From: an uncultured Lachnospiraceae bacterium
GTDB taxonomy: Bacteria > Bacillota > Clostridia > Lachnospirales > Lachnospiraceae
DNA: 45,252 nucleotides
Reading direction: 5' to 3'
NCBI GenBank assembly: GCA_947086895.1
Contig: CAMUAR010000002.1
Coordinates: forward strand, 1-45,252
Each line of letters opens with the position of its first letter. Within the stretch, counting starts at the first letter, position 1. Shown piece after piece: positions 35,483-43,592 of the stretch. Position numbers and translations under genes: made by a program. Below the pieces are notes generated by a model, which was given only the letters and a program-made list of their open reading frames with translations, was not told the origin of the DNA and made no database searches.

Positions 35483-35518
35483 CAGCGGACAGGAAGATAT
35501 TTTTCACTCTGTCCGCTG
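35483..35518. terminator. Terminator hairpin between convergent genes
   Basis: CAGCGGACAG and CTGTCCGCTG are exact 10-base arms with a 16-base loop. It lies between the SDR gene (ends 35465) and the patatin gene (minus, ends 35533). T-tracts are modest on both sides. Confidence 0.75.
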
Positions 35519-35532
35519 AGACACACTCTAGG

Positions 35533-36387
35533 TCAGCTCTGTAAGTATTCCATCAGCTCCGGCAGTCTCGCCAAAGCTTCTCTTTTGCCTTCTTCATACA
35601 ATTCACGAAGTTTTTTCGTATCTTTTTCTGTTCTCGCCACGGTCACTGGTTTTGATGGACGAATCAAAAACATCCGTTTTCCGGCGGACAGCTGTGCGAT
35701 TTCTCTCTGCATTTCATTGTAGTGTTCCGGCATTTTTAAAAGCTTAGACACAAGTTTTGGATACCTGTGATAGCGTCTTTTGTACGCGACAGCCAAAGCT
35801 CTTGGAATCTGCGGTTTGCGAAATCCCTCCTGCCTTGTCAGCACGGCAACCACTTTTTGATAGCCCTGTCCCATTGCTCTTCGGTATGCAATTGGGTCAG
35901 ACACACCCCCGTCCAAATATCGCTGCTCATTTAAAACAATCATCGAAGATAAAATCGGCATACTGCAGGACGCGGCGGCAGCTTTGATAATCTCCGCCTC
36001 TTTTCCCTTTTCAAAATATTCTGCTTGCCCCGTGCGGCAATTTGTCGCCACAACTTCAAACCGCTGCTGCGATAAAAAAAACTCTCTTGCATCAAACGGA
36101 TATAATTGTTCCGAAATCTCTCCAAACAAAAAATGAAAATTAAAAATGCCCCCGTTGCTTACAATATTTCTTGCGCCGAGATAACGCTTATCGTTGACAA
36201 ATTGTAAATTGATATCCCTGCTGCGCTCTCTTTGTTTTGATATATAATTCATGCCGTTCAGCGATCCTGCGGAAACGCCGTTGACATAAGAAAATTCAAT
36301 TCCCTTTTCCAAAAGCACATCGAGCACTCCCGCTGTAAACATCCCTCGCAGTGCGCCGCCCTCAAGCACCAGTGCGCCTTGTACCAT
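35533..36387 (-). CDS. Patatin-like phospholipase
   Basis: A 284-residue cytosolic lipid acyl hydrolase of the patatin family (YjjU/RssA-like). The oxyanion hole EGGALRGMF and nucleophile motif GVSAGS (Ser39) lie near the N-terminus. The catalytic aspartate is in YLDGGVSDPIAY (Asp159 of DGG). The Ser-Asp dyad is complete. The start at 36387 has AAGGGAG about 8 bases upstream; the open frame to 36411 adds eight residues. It lies 57 bases downstream of the CYTH gene on the same strand, so they may be co-transcribed. The natural lipid substrate is unknown. Confidence 0.92.
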   Translation of the reverse strand: MVQGALVLEGGALRGMFTAGVLDVLLEKGIEFSYVNGVSAGSLNGMNYISKQRERSRDINLQFVNDKRYLGARNIVSNGGIFNFHFLFGEISEQLYPFDAREFFLSQQRFEVVATNCRTGQAEYFEKGKEAEIIKAAAASCSMPILSSMIVLNEQRYLDGGVSDPIAYRRAMGQGYQKVVAVLTRQEGFRKPQIPRALAVAYKRRYHRYPKLVSKLLKMPEHYNEMQREIAQLSAGKRMFLIRPSKPVTVARTEKDTKKLRELYEEGKREALARLPELMEYLQS

Positions 36388-36444
36388 ACTCCTCTCTCCC
36401 TTCAAAATCACGATTGTTTCATTGTTTTAAAATTTAAAATTTTT

Positions 36445-36951
36445 TCAAATATCTTTGGCAATGGAACGGCGGCGCATCCAGTCATCATAATTCTCCACTG
36501 TGGACAGGTATGCATTACTGAAAAATTCTTCCGCTGATACATCTTCTCCAAACCATGCAGGCGGCATAAACTGTACCGCTTGTTCCTCGCTGTCAAATTC
36601 TACCTCCACAAATACAAGCCCGCAAAGCCTCCCGGAAAAAATATCAAGCTCCGCCTTTCTTCCCTCTGGCAGCGGCAGTATATACCGTGTTTTTTCCACA
36701 ATATAACCGTCCGCTTTCTGTTTTAGATGGCTGTACGCCTCTTTTGTTAAAGGCAATTCAACCTCCTCGTTCTGAATCGCATTTTTCTGCTGCAGCCCCT
36801 GTTTTGACTTGTAAGTTAAAATATAATCATCATTCGATTTGCGTATACGCAGCACTGGCCCACGGCATAAATATCCCTGCTCAATCACCTTTTTCTGCGC
36901 GCCGAAAAGCTCTGGCAGCTCCCTTATAAGATATTTTTTTTCAATTTCCAT
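36445..36951 (-). CDS. CYTH domain protein (triphosphate tunnel enzyme)
   Basis: A 168-residue CYTH-type protein with the diagnostic N-terminal ExExK (Glu2-Ile-Glu4-Lys5). Alternating charged strands follow: VLRIRKSNDDYILTYKS, EEVELPL, TRYILPLPEGRKAELDIF, and LVFVEVEFDSEEQA. Relatives are tripolyphosphatases or adenylate cyclase class IV. The activity here is not known, but the tunnel residues are complete. With the VTC protein at 20508 it is the second triphosphate-tunnel-type protein in the window. It precedes the patatin gene. Confidence 0.93.
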   Translation of the reverse strand: MEIEKKYLIRELPELFGAQKKVIEQGYLCRGPVLRIRKSNDDYILTYKSKQGLQQKNAIQNEEVELPLTKEAYSHLKQKADGYIVEKTRYILPLPEGRKAELDIFSGRLCGLVFVEVEFDSEEQAVQFMPPAWFGEDVSAEEFFSNAYLSTVENYDDWMRRRSIAKDI

Positions 36952-37089
36952 AATTTTCTCACATTCCTTTCTATTTCTCCTCCCCTAAAAACCTGCAAAG
37001 TGCGCCGCGCCTTTTTTCGCATAAATTGTTTTTGTTTTTCCAATACTATAAAAACAATGCACAACTAAAATTTCGAAAGAGGGGTTTTT

Positions 37090-37491
37090 ATGAAAAAAAC
37101 ATTTACCAATAACTTTTTACTTTGCGGTGCATCAGGATGGTGCATGGAGTGCCTGTGGACTGGAATCGGTTCTATTCTGTCAAAGAGCGACAGACAGCTC
37201 TCCTGTCATACCTCTGTCTGGATGTTCCCGATTTATGGGCTTGCTGCTTGTTTTTCACCAATGTGCAAAAAAATGGTTTCTCATAATTCTCTGTTTCGCG
37301 GCACAATATATATGCTCTGTATTTACGCTACAGAATATACAACTGGACGGCTGTTAAAAAAATGGGATGCTTGTCCATGGGATTACAGTGCTTCCAAATG
37401 GAATTATCAGGGGCTGATTCGTTTAGACTATGCACCAGCATGGTTTCTCGCCGGATTATTTTATGAAAAACTGCTTCAGCAGCCAGCTTAA
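37090..37491 (+). CDS. CmpB/PF06541-like membrane protein
   Basis: A 133-residue membrane protein resembling the putative ABC transporter permease family PF06541 (CmpB). Family-like features are the N-terminal FLLCGASGWCMECLWTG, the middle SVWMFPIYGLAA, and the C-terminal CPWDYSASKWNYQGLIRLDYA, which is the best-conserved segment. About four hydrophobic segments are present. The ribosome site is GAGGGG. No ATPase is nearby, so a transport role is doubtful. It has no clear terminator except the hairpin at 37568. Confidence 0.85.
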   Translation: MKKTFTNNFLLCGASGWCMECLWTGIGSILSKSDRQLSCHTSVWMFPIYGLAACFSPMCKKMVSHNSLFRGTIYMLCIYATEYTTGRLLKKWDACPWDYSASKWNYQGLIRLDYAPAWFLAGLFYEKLLQQPA

Positions 37492-37567
37492 TTTTTCTAC
37501 AGCACGTTCTTATTTCCAGCCTTTGCCATTTATCCTACCACAAACTTTCTTTTCCTGCAAGACCGTT

Positions 37568-37588
37568 GAATCTCGCAAAGCGAGATTC
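37568..37588. promoter_or_regulatory. Perfect 21-bp palindrome upstream of the HAD-GNAT promoter
   Basis: GAATCTCGC and GCGAGATTC are exact 9-base arms with a 3-base loop. It starts 77 bases after the CmpB-like gene and ends 12 bases before the -35 of the next promoter. There is no T-tract, so it is not a usual terminator. An operator or an RNA processing hairpin is possible. Confidence 0.5.
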
Positions 37589-37599
37589 CATGGTACATA

Positions 37600-37628
37600 T
37601 TGAAAATTTCCATCGGACATGTTATGAT
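37600..37628 (+). promoter_or_regulatory. Promoter TTGAAA-17-TATGAT for the HAD-GNAT gene
   Basis: TTGAAA (37600-37605) and TATGAT (37623-37628) lie 17 bases apart on the plus strand. The ATG at 37687 is about 58 bases downstream with a GGAGG site. Confidence 0.6.
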
Positions 37629-37686
37629 TCTTCTATGGCAGAGCCATAACAGGTTTATCAATATTTTTGACCGGATGGAGGATATT

Positions 37687-38940
37687 ATGCTAAAAGCTGT
37701 AATTTTTGATATGGATGGTGTCATTATCGACAGTGAACCGCTGCATGCGCGCGCCATTATTCTTGCTTTAGAACCTTACGGCGTTAAATTGACGATGGAA
37801 TACTGCTATTCTTTTGTCGGCAGTACTGCAAAACATTTGCTCGAAATTGTCAAAGAGACTTACTCCATCGCAGCTCCTTTAAAAGAACTGATGGAGGCGA
37901 ACGAGCAGGCAAAAAAAGCACTGCTTGCAAAAGAAGGATATCCTTCCATTCCCTATGTACGTGAACTGATGGAATCTCTTTTTGCCGCAGGATACCAACT
38001 TGCCATCGCATCTTCCTCTCCGATGACGGATATCGAAAATACTGTGCAGCGTCTTGGACTCGCGCCATATCTTAGTCAGCTTGTTTCTGGAATGCAAATC
38101 GCCGCTCCAAAACCCGCTCCAGATATTTTCTTAACCGCCGCAAAACAACTTGGCGTACAGCCATCGGAATGCCTTGTTATTGAAGATTCCTACAATGGGC
38201 TGACGGCGGCAAAAGCTGCCGGAATGGCTCGCGTCGCTTTTTACAATCCTCACTCCGGGCAGCAGGATCTCTCCTGCGCCCATTATATTATTGAGGGATT
38301 TGAAGAAATTACTCCTGCCTTTTTAAATAAAATTTACCAACATGCATTTGGTATGCCTGCAACAATTTTATCAACCGACCGTCTCCTTGTCCGCGAACTT
38401 GATTTATCTGACCTGCCAGCTCTGCATAAAATTCTTGCTGAACCGGAGGTCGCTCCCTATTCAGGAGAACCTTCGCATTCTTTGGATGAGCTTGTAAAGC
38501 TTCATGAAGCATACATCAAATCGGCGTATCACTTTCGCGGCTACGGTCTTTGGGGCGTGTTTTTAAAGGATACCGAAGAATTAATTGGACGTTTTGGACT
38601 TGAAGACGCCTCTTGGGACAAAACAATTACCGGCTTGGCGCACGCGGGAAAAACTGTGGGCGTTTTAAAAGATGCCAACACAAAAAAACCTGTTGCCACA
38701 GAACTTGGATATTTGCTTGCTCCCGACTTTTGGAAAAAAGGATACGCCGCAGAATGCGCCGAAGCAATTTTAGAGTACGCATTCCATGAACTGGATTTAC
38801 CGGAAGTTTACGCGGTAATTTCACTCGATAATCCACGTTCCGTCAAACTTGCCGAAACGATTGGCATGACATTGTGCGGCTCGCTTGACCGCGGCGGAAA
38901 ACATTGTCTTCTCTATGTAAAGGAATGCGGGCTGCAATAA
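37687..38940 (+). CDS. HAD phosphatase/phosphomutase fused to GNAT acetyltransferase
   Basis: A 417-residue two-domain protein. Residues 1-215 are a HAD IA domain like beta-phosphoglucomutase: FDMDGVIIDSEP (Asp8, Asp10), SSSPMTDIENTV, the Lys of APKPAPDIFL (Lys142) and VIEDSYNGLTAA. Residues 225-415 are a GNAT domain of the RimJ/RimL type: LSTDRLLVRELDLSD, GYLLAPDFWKKGYAAECAEA with the acetyl-CoA loop, and DNPRSVKLAETIGM. The start has GGAGG 5 bases upstream; a longer frame from 37600 overlaps the promoter. The gene has its own promoter and is convergent with the repeat lipoprotein. The reaction is not known; a single polypeptide joining these activities suggests sequential action on one metabolite. 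Confidence 0.93.
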   Translation: MLKAVIFDMDGVIIDSEPLHARAIILALEPYGVKLTMEYCYSFVGSTAKHLLEIVKETYSIAAPLKELMEANEQAKKALLAKEGYPSIPYVRELMESLFAAGYQLAIASSSPMTDIENTVQRLGLAPYLSQLVSGMQIAAPKPAPDIFLTAAKQLGVQPSECLVIEDSYNGLTAAKAAGMARVAFYNPHSGQQDLSCAHYIIEGFEEITPAFLNKIYQHAFGMPATILSTDRLLVRELDLSDLPALHKILAEPEVAPYSGEPSHSLDELVKLHEAYIKSAYHFRGYGLWGVFLKDTEELIGRFGLEDASWDKTITGLAHAGKTVGVLKDANTKKPVATELGYLLAPDFWKKGYAAECAEAILEYAFHELDLPEVYAVISLDNPRSVKLAETIGMTLCGSLDRGGKHCLLYVKECGLQ

Positions 38941-38973
38941 TGCCTGCATTCCTATTTTCTAATATAGGTAATC

Positions 38974-39576
38974 TTATCGCATACCGCCGACAGCCCCGCC
39001 TGCACCAGTTCCGCTTGTACCTATACCAGTACCATTTGTTCCAGTACCGTTTATACTTCTCCCAGCACCGCTTGTTCCATTGGTATCCGTACCATTCACA
39101 CCGGTTCCGTTGGTTCCTGTGCCATTGGTATCTGTACCATTCACGCCGGTTCCGTTGGTTCCTGTGCCATTGGTATCTGTGCCATTTGTACCGGTTCCAT
39201 TGGTATCTGTGCCATTTACACCGGTTCCATTGGTTCCTGTGCCATTTGTGCCGGTTCCGTTGGTATCTGTGCCATTTACACCGGTTCCATTTGTGCTGGT
39301 TCCGTTGGTTCCTGTGCCAGTATGACTGTCATTTGTTATATCATCCACCGCATTGTCAATTCCATTGATCACATCATTTACGCCATTTTCTATCGGATTG
39401 TCGTTGTCTGTTGGATGATTTCCATTATTATCTGTGTTGTCGTTGTTATTATTGTTTTTATCACCGGCATTTTCATCTGTAGCAGAGTTATTATTGTCGG
39501 GATTGGAAGAACAAGCAGTTAAGCCTGTCACTGCAAGGCAGCCACAAATCAATAAAGCAAGAATCTTACTTTTCAT
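38974..39576 (-). CDS. Lipoprotein with Asn-Gly-Thr pentapeptide repeats
   Basis: A 200-residue predicted lipoprotein. The lipobox LTAC places the lipid-modified Cys at position 22. Residues 27-60 are Asn/Asp-rich. About residues 92-185 are pentads of the form [T/V]-N-G-T-[G/D/S], repeated some 18-20 times, with the higher-order unit TGVNGTDTNG. The C-terminal end is Gly-rich. There is no catalytic domain or LPxTG. The start at 39576 has AGGAGG upstream; the open frame runs on to 39672. Surface exposure and a spacer or adhesive role are inferred. The repeat DNA could vary in copy number. Confidence 0.82.
   Translation of the reverse strand: MKSKILALLICGCLAVTGLTACSSNPDNNNSATDENAGDKNNNNNDNTDNNGNHPTDNDNPIENGVNDVINGIDNAVDDITNDSHTGTGTNGTSTNGTGVNGTDTNGTGTNGTGTNGTGVNGTDTNGTGTNGTDTNGTGTNGTGVNGTDTNGTGTNGTGVNGTDTNGTSGAGRSINGTGTNGTGIGTSGTGAGGAVGGMR
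38995..39327 (-). repeat. Coding minisatellite, 15-bp unit
   Basis: A tandem array of 15-base units encodes the Asn-Gly-Thr pentads of the lipoprotein. Neighbouring copies differ mainly at the last codon (Gly, Asp) and the first (Thr, Val), producing a 30-60-base higher-order pattern. The array is in frame, so gain or loss of units keeps the gene open. The flanks degenerate. Confidence 0.8.
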
Positions 39577-39703
39577 GAATCTTCTCCTCCTATAAAAAAT
39601 TTTTTTCGCATTGGTAGTATTCACGAAAATATAAAAAATATACTGCTTTTTATTTTTTATTGAAACAAACAATAAACTTCTTTATTTTTCCTGTAAACAC
39701 AAC

Positions 39704-39786
39704 AAACCAGGAATAGATCAGAATCTATATTTACAATTTGCAGACAGCGAAACTGTGCAAAATATAGTTCCTTATATCCCTGGTTT
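39704..39786. ncRNA. Possible structured RNA element, three stems
   Basis: Outer arms AAACCAGG (39704-39711) and CCTGGTTT (39779-39786) enclose two hairpins. One is ATAGAT/ATCTAT with loop CAGA (39713-39728). The other is TTTGC-AG-ACAG/CTGT-GCAAA with loop CGAAA (39737-39761). Together they form a three-way junction on either strand. It lies between the DUF3899 gene and the lipoprotein gene, about 130 bases before the latter's start. It could be a leader element, a small RNA or a complex terminator of the opp operon. I do not recognise a known riboswitch class. Confidence 0.4.
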
Positions 39787-39810
39787 AAATGCTGAAAAAA
39801 TCTTAATTTT

Positions 39811-40221
39811 TTATATTACCGCATAAAACAATCCGGTAAAAATTATACCTACAACAAACAGAAAAATTCCGACAAACAGTACAGCATTGTTTTTTTCTTT
39901 TTGTTCGTCTTCTTTTTGAAGGCGTTTTTCCTGCTTCTCCATTTTATAGTCATAATATTTTTTGACTTCCCCGTTTCGTCCGGGGATCAGCATATGGATG
40001 CCTTCTTTGGCACCGTAGGAAAAAATATCAAAAAAACCGTCGGATGAAATTTTTCCAAGACCCAAAAACGCCATGTATAAAAAACCGATCACTGTAAAAC
40101 CGTCGCTTGCGGCGCGCATAACATCCGCTGCGCTTTTGCTCTCGCCGCCAAAAAAACGCACGCAGGCGAGAAGGAGCGATACTGCGATGCCTATTCCGCC
40201 GTGAACGATATATTTTTTCAT
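39811..40221 (-). CDS. DUF3899 membrane protein
   Basis: A 136-residue membrane protein with hydrophobic segments at about residues 5-22, 40-58 and 112-134, and a Lys/Glu-rich cytoplasmic stretch (88-112). The segment FLGLGKISSDGFFDIFSYGAKEG matches the DUF3899 pattern. No function is known. It starts 5 bases after the oppF stop, so it is probably the last gene of the opp operon. A GAGAG site precedes the start. Confidence 0.8.
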   Translation of the reverse strand: MKKYIVHGGIGIAVSLLLACVRFFGGESKSAADVMRAASDGFTVIGFLYMAFLGLGKISSDGFFDIFSYGAKEGIHMLIPGRNGEVKKYYDYKMEKQEKRLQKEDEQKEKNNAVLFVGIFLFVVGIIFTGLFYAVI

Positions 40222-40226
40222 TGGAC

Positions 40227-41447
40227 TTAGCTCTCTTTCAGGATTTTCTGATACTTGTCAAACTCCTCCTGATTGCACATAACAAAATGCCCTGGCGCCA
40301 CTTCGCGCATCGTCGGCTGTTCCTTGGAATAATCATGGTCGCGCAGCGGAACATAACTAATTCTTTTGCGCTTTTTTTCATATTCTGGATCCGGCAGCGG
40401 GATGGCGGACAAAAGCGACTTGGTATAAGGGTGCAGCGGATGCTCAAACAGCTCGTCGGAAGTGGTGAGTTCCACCATTTTGCCAAAATACATTACGCCG
40501 ATTCGATCGGAAAAATATTTAACAACAGAAAGGTCATGAGCAACAAAAAGTATTGTTAATCCCATCTTCTCACGCAGCTCATTTAATAAGTTAATTACCT
40601 GTGCCTGAATCGATACGTCAAGCGCGGAAACCGGCTCGTCCGCAATAATTAGCTCTGGATTCATAATAATCGCGCGCGCAACGCCGATACGCTGTCTTTG
40701 ACCGCCGGAAAATTCATGCGGATAACGCCCTGCATGTTCGCGCACCAGACCAACCAAATCCAACATTTCATAAACCTTTTTATCGATGACTTCCTGATCT
40801 TTCTCGCCCTGAATAATCAGTCCTTCCGCAATAATCTCGCGCACGGTCATTCTTGGATCCAAAGATGCGATTGGGTCCTGGAAAATCATCTGAATCTGAG
40901 TTGTAAGCCTGGTTCTTTTCGCTTTTACAAGCTCCGCTTTATATTTCTTTTGAAGCTCCGCCTTTTTTGCTCCGTCCGCTTTTTCAATCTGAGGCAGATA
41001 TTTCTCTTTCACCGCGGCAACCCGCTTCTCAGAATATTCTTTATCACACTTTTTCTGATCGAACTTTGCCGAGGCAATCTGCTTTTTCTGCTCAGCGATA
41101 AAAGCTTCCAGTTCCGATTTCAATTTGGCTTTCTCAGATTCTTTCGCTGAGGCAATCTTCGCTTCATACTCTTTCTTCGCCTTATTGATCGCAATTTGAT
41201 AAGAACGCCTTCCAGCACCTGTACGAATTCCTTTAAAATAAATATTTCCCGAAGTGATATCGTACAATTTAATAATCGAGCGTCCAGTCGTTGTCTTGCC
41301 GCAGCCGGACTCGCCTACCAGCCCAAACACTTCACCCTTTTTAATATCAAAGCTTACGTCATCTACTGCCTTTAACTCCGACTTTCCCATTTTGAAGTAC
41401 TGACAAAGATGCTCTACTCTCAATAAAATTTCTTCTTTTTCATGCAT
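40227..41447 (-). CDS. oppF: Oligopeptide ABC transporter ATPase OppF with coiled-coil insertion
   Basis: One of two cytosolic ATPases of an oligopeptide importer. Motifs are complete: Walker A GESGCGKT (45-52), Q-loop at Gln190, signature FSGGQRQR (246-253), Walker B LIIADEP (266-272) and the H-loop in FVAHDLS. The C-terminal oligopeptide domain is present, with [16 protein letters not shown]. The 406-residue length exceeds the usual 310-330 because about 100 residues, rich in Lys, Glu and Ala, are inserted at about 77-178, between Walker A and the Q-loop. They read as a helical hairpin. The start overlaps the oppD stop by 8 bases, indicating coupled translation. Confidence 0.94.
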   Translation of the reverse strand: MHEKEEILLRVEHLCQYFKMGKSELKAVDDVSFDIKKGEVFGLVGESGCGKTTTGRSIIKLYDITSGNIYFKGIRTGAGRRSYQIAINKAKKEYEAKIASAKESEKAKLKSELEAFIAEQKKQIASAKFDQKKCDKEYSEKRVAAVKEKYLPQIEKADGAKKAELQKKYKAELVKAKRTRLTTQIQMIFQDPIASLDPRMTVREIIAEGLIIQGEKDQEVIDKKVYEMLDLVGLVREHAGRYPHEFSGGQRQRIGVARAIIMNPELIIADEPVSALDVSIQAQVINLLNELREKMGLTILFVAHDLSVVKYFSDRIGVMYFGKMVELTTSDELFEHPLHPYTKSLLSAIPLPDPEYEKKRKRISYVPLRDHDYSKEQPTMREVAPGHFVMCNQEEFDKYQKILKES

Positions 41448-43587
41448 CCTGCTTACCTCTTTCCTTCATTCTGGCAATTCTGTCCGTAATTCCCTTTGGT
41501 CGGTCCACCTTCGGCGCATCCGGGTGGAGCAGCCAGGTAGCCGCATAATGTGAATCGCTGATCTGAAACATTGGCGGCTGGCGCTCAAAATCAATTTTCA
41601 TCGCGTACTTATTTCTCGCCGCAAATGCATCTCCTACCGGCGGATAAATCATATTTGGCGGAGTGCCTGGGATTGCATCCAGCTTCTCGTTTGTGTCAAG
41701 ATCCGGCATGGAGGACAAAAGCGCCCATGTATATGGATGTGCAGACTCATAGAAAATATCTGCCGCCGTGCCGTACTCAACAATTTTGCCCGCATACATT
41801 ACTGCGATTCGATCTGCCATATTAGCGACAACGCCGAGATCATGCGTAATAAAAATAACCGAGAGCTGTTTTTTCTCCTTAATGCGGTTGATTAACTCCA
41901 AAATCTGCGACTGGATTGTAACATCAAGCGCTGTTGTCGGCTCATCACAAATTAAAATATCCGGGTCTGCCGCGAGCGCAATGGCGATTACAATACGCTG
42001 TCTCATACCGCCGGAAAACTCAAACGGATACTGATTATATCTCTTTCTGGCCTCTGGAATACCAACTTCCTCCATCAGCTTGATTGCACGATTTTTTGCC
42101 TTGCGTTTTGTCACTTTATTTACAACGCCCGATGCATTTGCTTTCAGGTAATCGACAACTGCGATTGTCTCCGCATCATAATCACGCTCTTTTTTCGCTG
42201 CAATCTTCGCCTCATAATGCGCGGTTAAGCGGTCAATCTGACGCAGCATATCTGTGCGCACAAGATCAAGGTCAATGATGGAAGCAGGAATCGGAACACC
42301 GTTTGTCTCTTTTCCTTTCGCCTGCATCGCCTGATATTTTGCCTGCCTTTTTGCAAAATTCTTTTCCTCTTTCGCATTGTTTTCAATTCCGTTAAAATAC
42401 TTGTTAATCTCCGATTTTAAAGCCGCTGAAAAAGTGTAGGCTATACTGTCCTTTGTAATTTCCATACGGTCAATGCTCTTATCCACTTCCGCCGACAAAA
42501 GTTTGCAGGTTTCCAGACATTCTTTTTTATCAAGATGTTCCTTTTCAAAAACAGAGCGATATTTCTTTAAAAGCTCAATTACTTTTTCTTTTTCCTTGTA
42601 GGAAGCATCCGCCGAGTAAATCAGCGCCTGTTTTGCATCTTTAATAAAATCCAGCATATAATGATCGTCCAAATATTTCCGCAAAACAGCGTTGAACTTC
42701 TCTGTCGGAAGATTTGGCAGCGGTTCTTTTGCAAAAGTCAAATAATATCCAAGCGCAAAGAAGTTCGGAGGAGTCAGCGCAAGAGCTTTCTTTAAAATAT
42801 CCTGTATCTCTGAAAGTTTCTTTTCCAGCTGCGACATATTCGATGAAGACAAAGCCTGTTTTGCCTCCTCTATCAGCGAAGTAAGTTTCGAAGCGTCCTC
42901 CTTCACCACATAATCATTTATGGATTCCGCCGCTAAACCAAGCGCGCGCTTTACGCGCTCATTCATATCCTTCACCGAATTTTTACTGATCTCAAAAATC
43001 AGCTCTTCCAGATCAGAACTTGCATCTGACGCCGCTTCATAAGCTACATTGTAGGCATTTTCCAGTTTTAAGTGCGTCCGCTCGAACGTGTCAAAATCTT
43101 TGCATTTTTTTGATATTCCTGCTGCGCGCTCCGCAGACTTTGGCTCGTTTGCCTCTATCATCCGCTTTTCTAACATAGCGATATAATTGTTAAAGTTCTT
43201 TCGGCTTTCCCTCTGGCGCGCTTTTCCTTTTAGGATCATCGCCTCCGTCAGCTGCCGCCCTATTTTTACAATCGGGTTTAAACTGGACATTGGATCCTGG
43301 AAAATCATCGCAATTTTATCGCCGCGGATCGCGTGAAACTCCTCCTCGCTGATCTTTAGCAGATCCTTGCCGTCATAGATAATCTCCCCGCCCTCAATAA
43401 TCGAATTTCCAGCCAGAATACCAAGAATCGCCTTTGAAGTCACCGATTTTCCCGACCCGGACTCCCCTACAATCGCAAGCGTCTCACCCTTATTTAAATC
43501 AAAGTTAATCCCGCGCACCGCCTGTACTTTTCCATCGGTTGTGCGGAACGATACTGTCAAATTCTTTACCTGCAGTTTCTTTTCCAT
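41440..43587 (-). CDS. oppD: Oligopeptide ABC transporter ATPase OppD with ~370-residue insertion
   Basis: The second ATPase of the importer. Walker A GESGSGKS (41-48), Q-loop Gln97 in IFQDPMSSLNP, signature FSGGMRQR (524-531), Walker B ILICDEP (544-550) and H-loop His582 are all intact. The C-terminal domain has SAHPYTWALLSSMPDL and GTPPNMIYPP. Typical OppD has 330-350 residues; this has 715. The extra stretch runs from about 122 to 496, inside the helical domain between the Q-loop and signature. It is mostly alpha-helical, Lys/Glu/Ala-rich, with regular heptads, and keeps the reading frame, so it is not a frameshift artefact. GGAGGG lies upstream of the start. It follows oppC by 5 bases. 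Confidence 0.94.
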   Translation of the reverse strand: MEKKLQVKNLTVSFRTTDGKVQAVRGINFDLNKGETLAIVGESGSGKSVTSKAILGILAGNSIIEGGEIIYDGKDLLKISEEEFHAIRGDKIAMIFQDPMSSLNPIVKIGRQLTEAMILKGKARQRESRKNFNNYIAMLEKRMIEANEPKSAERAAGISKKCKDFDTFERTHLKLENAYNVAYEAASDASSDLEELIFEISKNSVKDMNERVKRALGLAAESINDYVVKEDASKLTSLIEEAKQALSSSNMSQLEKKLSEIQDILKKALALTPPNFFALGYYLTFAKEPLPNLPTEKFNAVLRKYLDDHYMLDFIKDAKQALIYSADASYKEKEKVIELLKKYRSVFEKEHLDKKECLETCKLLSAEVDKSIDRMEITKDSIAYTFSAALKSEINKYFNGIENNAKEEKNFAKRQAKYQAMQAKGKETNGVPIPASIIDLDLVRTDMLRQIDRLTAHYEAKIAAKKERDYDAETIAVVDYLKANASGVVNKVTKRKAKNRAIKLMEEVGIPEARKRYNQYPFEFSGGMRQRIVIAIALAADPDILICDEPTTALDVTIQSQILELINRIKEKKQLSVIFITHDLGVVANMADRIAVMYAGKIVEYGTAADIFYESAHPYTWALLSSMPDLDTNEKLDAIPGTPPNMIYPPVGDAFAARNKYAMKIDFERQPPMFQISDSHYAATWLLHPDAPKVDRPKGITDRIARMKERGKQDA

Positions 43588-43592
43588 ATTGC

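Noticed and set aside
38995..39327. Possible CRISPR array
   Set aside because: The repeats are 15-bp contiguous coding units with no unique spacers, no palindromic repeat and no cas genes.
38904..39368. Plus-strand frames opposite the lipoprotein repeat, rich in His/Arg/Trp or Pro/Val
   Set aside because: They are translations of the antisense of the minisatellite. Low-complexity repeat DNA stays open in several frames, and no ribosome site precedes them.
41440..43587. Possible fusion of two genes or a frameshift artefact in OppD
   Set aside because: The insert lies inside a single frame between conserved motifs, with normal sequence on both sides and no internal start signal or separate domain of another gene.
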